From an uncultured bacterium (lineage in GTDB: Bacteria; Pseudomonadota; Alphaproteobacteria; Rhodospirillales; Rhodospirillaceae), in the NCBI GenBank assembly GCA_903896775.1, contig CAITZE010000161.1:1-5167 (forward strand): a DNA stretch of 5,167 bases, read 5' to 3'. A program made the translations under genes and the position numbers. Numbering within the stretch: the stretch's first letter is position 1; each line of letters begins with the position of its first letter. Of this stretch, positions 1 to 4,273 are shown one piece after another. The notes beneath the pieces are model-generated. The model searched no databases. It worked only from the letters and a program-made list of their open reading frames with translations, and was not told where the DNA came from.

Positions 1-479
1 AGGTGGAGCATCCCGTGACCGAGATGGTCACCGGCCTCGACCTCGTGCGCGAACAGATCCGCGTCGCCGCAGGACTCGAATTAGGCTTTGCCCAGAAGGA
101 CATCACCTTCGAAGGCTGCGCCATGGAATGCCGCATCAATGCCGAGAACCCGCGTACCTTTGCACCTTCGCCGGGTTTGATCACCGGCTACCACGCCCCC
201 GGCGGGCGCCGTGTACGCGTCGATTCAGGTCTGTTCTCGGGCTTCCGAATTCCGCCGCACTACGATAGCCTGATCGCCAAGCTGATCGTGCAAGGGAGCA
301 CCCGCGAAGAATGCGTGATGCGCATGCGCAGGGCGTTACACGAATACGTCATCGACGGGATCGATACGTCGATCCCCTTGCATATGGCCATCCTCAACGA
401 ACCGGCGGTCATCAACGGCAATTACGACATCCGCTGGCTCGAAGAGTTCATCGCCAACAGCAGCGCCGACAAGAAGTAG
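1..479 (+). CDS. accC: Biotin carboxylase subunit of acetyl-CoA carboxylase, C-terminal part (5' end outside window)
   Basis: AccC carboxylates the biotin on AccB (BCCP) using ATP and bicarbonate, the first step of fatty-acid synthesis in the cytoplasm. The first full codon is at 3 and opens with VEHPVTEMVTG, the strongly conserved stretch just after the catalytic segment. By alignment from memory it matches E. coli AccC from about V295, so roughly the last third of the enzyme (158 codons) is present. The motif ECRINAENP follows; its Arg (residue 44 here) lines up with E. coli R338, which acts at the biotin site. Next come FAPSPG, YDSLIAKLIVQG and a C-terminal IDGIDTSIPLH block, all typical of the biotin carboxylase C-terminal domain. 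The frame ends in TAG at 477-479 and looks intact. The ATP-grasp domain and true start lie upstream. A biotin carboxylase of another acyl-CoA carboxylase is possible, but the short form without a fused biotinyl domain and the aat neighbour favour accC. Confidence 0.95.
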   Translation, partial: VEHPVTEMVTGLDLVREQIRVAAGLELGFAQKDITFEGCAMECRINAENPRTFAPSPGLITGYHAPGGRRVRVDSGLFSGFRIPPHYDSLIAKLIVQGSTREECVMRMRRALHEYVIDGIDTSIPLHMAILNEPAVINGNYDIRWLEEFIANSSADKK

Positions 480-498
480 CCGGCCAGTCGGTGGCCTC

Positions 499-1158
499 AT
501 GACCACCGAAATCACAGCCGATCTTCTTCTCAAAGCCTACGCTTACGGCGACTTCCCCATGGCGAAGTCGCGTGGCGACACCGATGTGTTCTGGGTGCAG
601 CCGAAATTGCGCGGCGTGCTTCCGCTCGACGCATTCCACCTTCCGCGCTCGCTGCGCAAGCGCCTGCGCCAAGGCAGCTTCACCGTCACCATCGATCAGG
701 ATTTCATTGGCGTCATGGCCGGGTGCGCGGAAGCGACCGAAACCCGCGCCGACACCTGGATCAACGACCGCATCATTCAGCTTTTCACTGAACTGTATGA
801 GGCAGGTGTTGCTCACAGTGTCGAGGTCTGGAAAGACGACGTCCTTGTCGGCGGGCTTTACGGCCTCGCCATGGGCTCGGCATTTTTCGGCGAGAGTATG
901 TTCAGCCGCGAGACCGATGCTTCAAAGGTGGCGCTGACCCACCTCGTCGGCCTGCTCAAGCAGGGCGGATTTACACTGCTCGATACGCAGTTCATCACCG
1001 ACCACTTGAAGCAGTTCGGCACCATCGAGATCAGTCAGCAGGAATACCTCGCGCAACTCAGCGAGGCGTTGACGCAAAAAGGCCGCTTTGAAGGGCCGCT
1101 GTCTCAGCGCGACTTGGAAGCCGTGCTGCTTTCACAGCGCAATACCCAGATATCGTAA
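499..1158 (+). CDS. aat: Leucyl/phenylalanyl-tRNA--protein transferase
   Basis: Aat transfers Leu or Phe from aminoacyl-tRNA to the N-terminal Arg or Lys of proteins, marking them for ClpS/ClpAP degradation (N-degron pathway) in the cytoplasm. The 219-residue product has the family signature in order: AYAYGDFPM near residue 13, FWVQPKLRGVLPL at about 31-43, TWIND at 86-90, AHSVEVW at 105-111, LVGGLYGLAMGSAFFGESMFS at about 116-136, ASK at 141-143 and LLDTQF at 160-165. The length is normal. The ATG at 499 is preceded by GGTGG (490-494), a modest ribosome-binding site, and there is no better in-frame start. It lies 19 nt after accC, so the two are probably co-transcribed. Its last 18 codons (from about residue 202) overlap the 3' end of the opposing DUF2155 gene, and the tail after about residue 192 extends beyond the conserved domain. 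Confidence 0.95.
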   Translation: MTTEITADLLLKAYAYGDFPMAKSRGDTDVFWVQPKLRGVLPLDAFHLPRSLRKRLRQGSFTVTIDQDFIGVMAGCAEATETRADTWINDRIIQLFTELYEAGVAHSVEVWKDDVLVGGLYGLAMGSAFFGESMFSRETDASKVALTHLVGLLKQGGFTLLDTQFITDHLKQFGTIEISQQEYLAQLSEALTQKGRFEGPLSQRDLEAVLLSQRNTQIS

Positions 1159-1496
1159 ACCGGGTGATCCAGCGCCGAGAGCGCCGGGGATGACGCGAAC
1201 ATCCAGCCGCTGAAAACCTTCTGCTTTTCCTTGCCGTCGGTGAGCTGGAAGATTTCAAGGAAGGCCGCGTTTTCAGGGGTTTCTTCAGGCGGGTGCGTGA
1301 CGCAGGTATGCGCCACAACCTCCAGCGTTCCGAAAACGATCGGCGAGCCGACTTTACCGCTCACGGTGTTCACGCGCGCCGCGACCTTATCCAATCCGCC
1401 GAGCACAATCGTATCCATCGGGATATCGGTGGCAAACGCGTTCGCCGCGCCGAAACCGATCAGGGCAAGCCCGAGAAAGAGCGCTTTCATTTTCAT
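1104..1496 (-). CDS. Exported DUF2155-domain protein
   Basis: The 130-residue product begins with a clear Sec signal peptide: KMK, a hydrophobic core to about residue 18, and a likely cut after AFA at residue 22, so it should act in the periplasm or envelope. The mature part matches the DUF2155 family as I know it: LDKVAARV (35-42), FGTLEV (55-60), C65 followed by PPEETPE (69-75), then FSGWMFASSPALSALDHPVYDIWVLRC (95-121). C65 and C121 could form a disulfide. The biochemical role of the family is unknown to me. It is the last gene of the minus-strand run, 10 nt after the second MlaD-like gene, which suggests co-expression and perhaps an envelope role. ATG at 1496 is chosen; ATG at 1490 (two codons later) is equally plausible, and no strong Shine-Dalgarno distinguishes them. 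The last residues after C121 overlap aat by 55 nt on the opposite strand. Confidence 0.9.
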   Translation of the reverse strand: MKMKALFLGLALIGFGAANAFATDIPMDTIVLGGLDKVAARVNTVSGKVGSPIVFGTLEVVAHTCVTHPPEETPENAAFLEIFQLTDGKEKQKVFSGWMFASSPALSALDHPVYDIWVLRCESSTASKSR

Positions 1497-1506
1497 TTCG
1501 CCAACT

Positions 1507-1977
1507 TCACTTCGATGTCGCCGATGAGTCGCCCGAATTGGTGGCGAGGAAAATGATCTGACCCACGAGGTCTTCCAGCGATTGATAGTCGCGTGTCTTG
1601 GCGATCACGCCACCGGCGGCAATGCGGTTGGTTTCGTGGCCCGGGACGAGGTTGACGTATTTACCGCCGAGCAAGCCGTCGCTGACGATGGAGGCTTCGG
1701 TGTCGGTCGGCAGCTGTACGTTCGGCGCGATGGACATCACGACCTGCGCCTGAAAAGTCTCGGGGTTCAAAGCCTGGCCCGTGATGGTGCCGACGTTGAT
1801 ACCGCTGATACGCACATCGCTGCCGCGCTCGAGCCCGCCGACCTTCAGGAAGGTGGCTTTGACTTCGTAGCCCGTGACCTTTTTCAGATCGGCGATGGAA
1901 TAGGCAAACAGCAGAAACATGGCGGCGACCACGAGTACCACGGCACCGAGTACAGTTTCGATAGGATTACGTTTCAT
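1507..1977 (-). CDS. mlaD: MlaD-type MCE-domain lipid transport protein (second of two)
   Basis: MlaD proteins are inner-membrane-anchored periplasmic rings with one MCE domain. They work with an ABC transporter (MlaF/MlaE) in moving phospholipids between outer and inner membranes. This 156-residue protein has a short cytoplasmic N-terminus (MKRNPIE), one membrane helix at about 9-28, an MCE domain at about 37-113 and a short tail. MCE hallmarks are FLKVGGLERGSDVRISGINVG (43-63), LPTDTEASI (89-97) and GLLGGKYVNLVPG (101-113). ATG at 1977 overlaps the stop of the preceding gene as ATGA (1974-1977), pointing to translational coupling; no strong ribosome-binding site is visible. Of the two MCE genes this one is the closer to classical MlaD in length and N-terminus. 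No MlaF, MlaE, MlaB or MlaC gene lies in the window, so its partners must be encoded elsewhere. Confidence 0.92.
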   Translation of the reverse strand: MKRNPIETVLGAVVLVVAAMFLLFAYSIADLKKVTGYEVKATFLKVGGLERGSDVRISGINVGTITGQALNPETFQAQVVMSIAPNVQLPTDTEASIVSDGLLGGKYVNLVPGHETNRIAAGGVIAKTRDYQSLEDLVGQIIFLATNSGDSSATSK

Positions 1978-2528
1978 GGGTTTTGTTCTTTGGGCGTTTG
2001 CTCTTTGGGAGCGGGCTTGGCGTGGGCGTCTTTGGCGCGCTGGATAATCAAGGCGACAAGATCTTCGATAATCACGGCATCTTGCGTATAGGACATATGC
2101 GCGCCGGACTTCAGCATATCCTCGGTGCCGCCGGGGATAAGCTCGACATACTTACCGCCGAAAAACCCGTCGGTTTCGATCTTGGCAGCAGTGTCGTCGG
2201 GCAACGGCACGGGCTTGGTCAAACTGAAGGTCAGGATCGCTTCCTCGTCAGAGCCCAACACCGCTTTGGTGACTGTGCCGATATTGACGCCGGCGACACG
2301 CACGGGGCTTCCGACATGCACGCCATCGGCGCGATGGAACGAAGCGGTGAGTGTGAACAAACCTGTATCGGCGGCCTTGTGACCGCGGTTGGCCATGGCT
2401 GTGAGGATCAACGCCGCGACAAGAAATGCCGCCGCCAAAACGCCGACGAGATATTCGCGACGTTCCGTTTTCGACAGAGACTTCGCTTCCTCTGCAAAAC
2501 CAACGTCAGCGCTGAGTGGGGCATTCAC
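1974..2528 (-). CDS. MlaD-like MCE-domain protein (first of two, divergent paralogue)
   Basis: The 184-residue product has a cytoplasmic N-terminus of about 25 residues rich in Lys, Arg and Glu (KSLSKTERREY), one membrane helix at about 27-45, and an MCE domain at about 57-133. The domain has FHRADGVHVGSPVRVAGVNIG (64-84), LPDDTAAKIETDGFFGGKYVELIPG (109-133) and a distal VIIEDLVALI helix. The Ala/Lys/Pro-rich tail ends in a duplicated PKEQ. Family role: a periplasmic ring for phospholipid transport at the inner membrane. It shares the MCE pattern with the next gene but differs clearly in sequence, N-terminus and tail, so this is an old duplication rather than a recent one. The start is GTG at 2528, 10 nt after the NDUFA12-like stop, with no good Shine-Dalgarno, so translation may be coupled. 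The next in-frame ATG (residue 45) would remove the membrane helix and is rejected. The 3' end overlaps the next gene by 4 nt. Confidence 0.88.
   Translation of the reverse strand: MNAPLSADVGFAEEAKSLSKTERREYLVGVLAAAFLVAALILTAMANRGHKAADTGLFTLTASFHRADGVHVGSPVRVAGVNIGTVTKAVLGSDEEAILTFSLTKPVPLPDDTAAKIETDGFFGGKYVELIPGGTEDMLKSGAHMSYTQDAVIIEDLVALIIQRAKDAHAKPAPKEQTPKEQNP
1983..2009 (-). repeat. Short in-gene duplication encoding PKEQ-T-PKEQ
   Basis: The C-terminal tail of the first MlaD-like protein carries PKEQ twice, separated by one Thr (residues 174-182). The DNA shows two near-identical copies of CCCAAAGA-[AG]-CA on the minus strand. It is probably a small slippage duplication in a disordered tail. 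Confidence 0.6.
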
Positions 2529-2538
2529 AGGGGTTAAC

Positions 2539-2886
2539 TCAGCCCTCAGGCGTCCACGCCTGGTAATCGTCGGCCGCTTTGGCGCGATGACCGCCGCGCT
2601 GATCGGCGCCGGGCGGCAAGTAGGCTTGCGCCGTGCCGGTCAGGTTGGGCTGATGCGGCTTCAACCACGCGCGCGCCGGACCTTCGAGGGGCGCGTCGGT
2701 GGTGTGATGCAGCCAGGCATGCCATTCGGGCGGCACTTTCGAAGCTTCCGGCTCGCCTTTGTAGATCACCCAACGCTCGTGACGCGTCCCGCGCATGCGC
2801 TTAGACGTGTAATAGACGTTGCCGTAAGCGTCCTCGCCCACCAGTTCGCCGTGCAGTTTGGTATGAAGCCAGGTGCCGAAATTCAT
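2539..2886 (-). CDS. NDUFA12/B17.2-family Complex I accessory subunit
   Basis: The family is a supernumerary subunit of NADH:ubiquinone oxidoreductase found in mitochondria (NDUFA12, B17.2) and Alphaproteobacteria; it sits on the peripheral arm at the cytoplasmic side and lacks redox groups. The 115-residue product carries the signature: WLHTKLHGELVGEDAYGNVYY (6-26), HERWVIYKGEPEASKVPPEWHAWLHH (36-61), and a Pro-rich tail with NLTGTAQAYLPPG ending in DDYQAWTPEG. It has no signal peptide or membrane helix, as expected. The ATG at 2886 has GGAG (2897-2900) about 10 nt upstream, a slightly long spacing. It is the first gene of the minus-strand run and lies divergent from the 3101-3997 gene. The nuo operon is not in the window, so this subunit is encoded apart from the core Complex I genes seen here. 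Confidence 0.93.
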   Translation of the reverse strand: MNFGTWLHTKLHGELVGEDAYGNVYYTSKRMRGTRHERWVIYKGEPEASKVPPEWHAWLHHTTDAPLEGPARAWLKPHQPNLTGTAQAYLPPGADQRGGHRAKAADDYQAWTPEG

Positions 2887-2896
2887 TTGAGATCAA

Positions 2897-2900
2897 CTCC
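2897..2900 (-). promoter_or_regulatory. Ribosome-binding site of the NDUFA12-like gene
   Basis: GGAG on the minus strand lies 10 nt before the ATG at 2886. It is the only clear Shine-Dalgarno in the minus-strand run; the three downstream genes start within 10 nt of, or overlapping, the previous stop and lack one. This supports initiation here and coupled translation further down. No convincing promoter was found by eye in 2901-3000. Confidence 0.5.
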
Positions 2901-3006
2901 GTAACGCGTCGATGGCGGACCAAGTCATAGCCCTACTCTTGGGCCGCACTATGGCGAGATTCCGGGGTCCGGTAAAGCGGGGGAAAGACCCGGCGGAAGC
3001 CATTTA

Positions 3007-3058
3007 TTTGGCCATAAATCGGCTTTCAGGCCGATTTCTCCCTCATTTTACGGCCAAA
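3007..3058. repeat. Nested inverted repeat (two stacked hairpins) in the divergent intergenic region
   Basis: The inner palindrome AAATCGGC (3016-3023) / GCCGATTT (3030-3037) is a perfect 8-bp stem with a 6-nt loop TTTCAG. The outer arms TTTGGCC (3007-3013) / GGCCAAA (3052-3058) form a perfect 7-bp stem. The element sits in an AT-rich island between divergent genes, about 45 nt before the start at 3101. It could be a protein-binding operator, a structured 5' leader of the 3101-3997 gene, or a dispersed palindromic repeat. It lacks a proper T-tract on either strand, so a plain intrinsic terminator is unlikely. Confidence 0.6.
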
Positions 3059-3090
3059 AATATGGAAATATCGCCCTTCGTTAGGTCGTT

Positions 3091-3095
3091 AGGGA
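3091..3095 (+). promoter_or_regulatory. Ribosome-binding site that fixes the start at 3101
   Basis: AGGGA lies 5 nt before the ATG at 3101. The two other in-frame ATGs upstream that would give longer products (3062 and, at the far end, a start at 2912) have no such site and would bury the signal peptide behind an implausible N-terminal extension. Confidence 0.65.
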
Positions 3096-3100
3096 AAACC

Positions 3101-3997
3101 ATGACACGCGCCGCCAAACGCATTCTGTCCTGCCTCCTGTACTCCCTCGTGGCCGGCAATGCGCTGTTCTTGAGTACGGTCACCATTGGGGCCTCCGAGC
3201 CGCCCGCGCCATCGGTGCTTTTCCAATACACAACGAACAGCGAGGGGCATCATACCGTCGAGCCCATCGCGATCCTGGAAGACCGCCACATCGTGAAGCT
3301 GCCGGAGTTCGATGACGAAGGCACGCTTCTGGATTTTATCAAGCGCGTCTACCCGAAGCAGAAGATCTTGGCCATCGTTCAAGGCGGCCGGGCCGTGGGC
3401 ATGGCAACGGTATCAGCTGACGTCGACACTAATGGCTGCGCCTATTTTTCGACTGTCGCCGAAGTCACGCCCAACGCGCCTGCGGTCGCGGGTATTGAAT
3501 CCGCGCTGGCGATCAATGCCGGCAAGTTTTCTACGCTTAACTTGAAACAACGCCCGCCAAGCGATGCGGAGACCGCGAGCCTTCAGGAGTCCGCACGCGC
3601 GACATTCGTCAGCCATAAGACCGGCAAGGCTCTCATCGACAATATGAAACCGTTCCACCTCACAGTTTACGAGTCCGCGGACGGCAAGGAACGGTTCATT
3701 GCCGGCAGTTTCCTGGCCGAAGACCCCAATCCCGACAGCGTCGTGGAACCGGCGACGGTCTTCCTGGTCCTGGAACAGCGCGGCGGCGAGTCAAAACTCA
3801 CCTACCAGCACTTCCACGAAGGCGGCGAGGCCAATTATGAAATGCAGTACCTCGTCGACCTGTTCGACGTGGACGGCGACGGCGTGCCGGAGCTGGTGAC
3901 GCGGACCGATTATTACGAAAGCTCCGACGTCGCCATTTACCAGCGCCACGGCGAAAAGTGGGACGAACTGCTGCGCGGCGCGCCTAGCGGGTGCTAG
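3101..3997 (+). CDS. Exported hypothetical protein with C-terminal DxDxDG calcium-loop motif
   Basis: I do not recognise the family. The 298-residue product begins with a Sec-type signal peptide: positive MTRAAKR, a hydrophobic stretch at about 8-29, and a possible cut near residue 31 (TIGA before SEPP). It is therefore probably periplasmic or outside the cell. The mature part has no further membrane helix. Near the C-terminus, D256-V-D258-G-D260-G-V-P-E264 is a DxDxDGxxE calcium-binding loop of the kind found in FG-GAP/VCBS-like and dockerin-like repeats, here as a single copy followed by a short beta-like tail ending in Cys. The single loop resembles the C-terminal region of other small secreted hypothetical proteins. 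The ATG at 3101 is chosen because of the AGGGA site and the signal peptide; the open frame extends back to 2912, which I regard as non-coding. No operon partner is visible: the gene on the left is divergent and nrdJ begins 276 nt downstream with its own leader. Confidence 0.8.
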   Translation: MTRAAKRILSCLLYSLVAGNALFLSTVTIGASEPPAPSVLFQYTTNSEGHHTVEPIAILEDRHIVKLPEFDDEGTLLDFIKRVYPKQKILAIVQGGRAVGMATVSADVDTNGCAYFSTVAEVTPNAPAVAGIESALAINAGKFSTLNLKQRPPSDAETASLQESARATFVSHKTGKALIDNMKPFHLTVYESADGKERFIAGSFLAEDPNPDSVVEPATVFLVLEQRGGESKLTYQHFHEGGEANYEMQYLVDLFDVDGDGVPELVTRTDYYESSDVAIYQRHGEKWDELLRGAPSGC

Positions 3998-4019
3998 GTC
4001 GGCAATACACGTCTATCCC

Positions 4020-4047
4020 TTGTGGATAACCGGCTTCGTAACACAAT
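4020..4047 (+). promoter_or_regulatory. Weak candidate sigma-70 promoter for nrdJ
   Basis: TTGTGG (4020-4025) is a partial -35, and CACAAT (4042-4047) matches TATAAT at 4 of 6, with a 16-bp spacer. Transcription would begin near 4054 and include the whole folded leader. The -35 overlaps the DnaA box and the -10 overlaps the NrdR-like site, as expected for repressor sites. A second -10-like CTATAT (4105-4110) has no matching -35. The match is weak and was made by eye. Confidence 0.22.
4021..4029 (-). promoter_or_regulatory. Exact DnaA box upstream of nrdJ
   Basis: TGTGGATAA on the plus strand is TTATCCACA on the minus strand, an exact copy of the classical high-affinity DnaA 9-mer. It lies 245 nt before the nrdJ start and 24 nt after the previous stop. 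DnaA is known to control ribonucleotide reductase genes in other bacteria (nrdAB in E. coli), which gives this single site a plausible function. No other exact copy was noticed in the window, so it is not an origin-like cluster. Confidence 0.55.
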
Positions 4048-4056
4048 ACATATTGC
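4041..4056 (+). promoter_or_regulatory. NrdR-box-like operator
   Basis: Aligned with the NrdR-box consensus as I remember it (acaCwAtATaTwGtgt), this 16-mer, ACACAATACATATTGC, agrees at 13 positions; mismatches are at positions 9, 13 and 16. It also contains the imperfect palindrome CAATA-CA-TATTG, whose arms sit 2 bp further apart than in the consensus. NrdR represses ribonucleotide reductase genes in response to nucleotide state, so the place before nrdJ fits. NrdR boxes usually occur in pairs; a second good copy at helical spacing was not found (a 10/16 match begins at 4100, 59 bp away), which lowers confidence. Confidence 0.4.
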
Positions 4057-4118
4057 CCCTAAGGTCCCCCTTCCGTAATCTAGGGGTTCTGCCGCCCCTA
4101 CCCTCTATATGTAGGGAC

Positions 4119-4246
4119 GCAGATGAGGGCCGAGGGGAAAAAGCTTGGAAAACCAAGCCGTTAGCTGAGACCCGCCAGTGCGCGGGACCGGTGCGGTTTG
4201 TATTCGCGAGTCTCGCCCTCGGCACATCTCATGCGGTGTCGTTTTT
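4119..4246 (+). promoter_or_regulatory. Structured leader RNA of nrdJ, riboswitch-like
   Basis: A long closing helix pairs ATGAG (4123-4127) with CTCAT (4228-4232) and GCCGAGGG (4129-4136) with CCCTCGGC (4216-4223). Inside it are hairpin GCTTGG-AAAA-CCAAGC (4143-4158), stem GAGAC/GTCTC (4167-4171/4210-4214), hairpin CCGC/GCGG (4172-4175/4182-4185) and ACCG/CGGT (4187-4190/4194-4197). The 3' strand of the closing helix can instead join CGGCAC (4220-4225) with GTGTCG (4236-4241), followed at once by TTTTT (4242-4246), a weak intrinsic-terminator shape. The two states exclude each other. Interior sequence GGGGAA, a GG-AAAA-CC hairpin and CCCGCCAGTG resembles, in order, cobalamin riboswitch elements (GGGAA, the GGTG-AA-TCC hairpin, CCCGCCACTG), but the hallmark loop and full B12 box are absent. 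It is best called a candidate cis-regulatory RNA; a standalone small RNA is less likely. Confidence 0.42.
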
Positions 4247-4273
4247 GGTCAGGTTGGGGCGGGGTTCCGGGGC

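Noticed and set aside
448..816. A 122-codon minus-strand open frame
   Set aside because: It lies antisense to accC and aat, whose protein families are certain; no domain or ribosome-binding site was seen.
1387..1395. TTATCCAAT as a second DnaA box
   Set aside because: It matches TTATCCACA at only 7 of 9 and lies inside the DUF2155 coding region.
1983..2537. A 184-codon plus-strand open frame (and another at 2389-2904)
   Set aside because: Both are antisense to the MlaD-like and NDUFA12-like genes, have no recognisable protein motif, and arise from codon bias of the true minus-strand genes.
3016..3050. Intrinsic terminator at the inner palindrome
   Set aside because: The stem is followed by CTCCCTCATTTT on the plus strand and a mixed sequence on the minus strand, with no proper T-tract, and neither flanking gene ends there.
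2912..3100. A 63-codon N-terminal extension of the exported protein
   Set aside because: The extension would precede a good signal peptide, contains the palindromes, and has no ribosome-binding site; ATG at 3101 with AGGGA is better.
4100..4115. A second NrdR box to pair with 4041-4056
   Set aside because: Only 10 of 16 positions agree, and the 59-bp offset is not a whole number of helical turns.
4119..4240. Canonical cobalamin riboswitch
   Set aside because: The order of motifs is suggestive, but the GGTG-AA-TCC loop is missing and only the right part of the B12 box (GAGACCCGCC) is present, so I list it as riboswitch-like and not as a cobalamin riboswitch.
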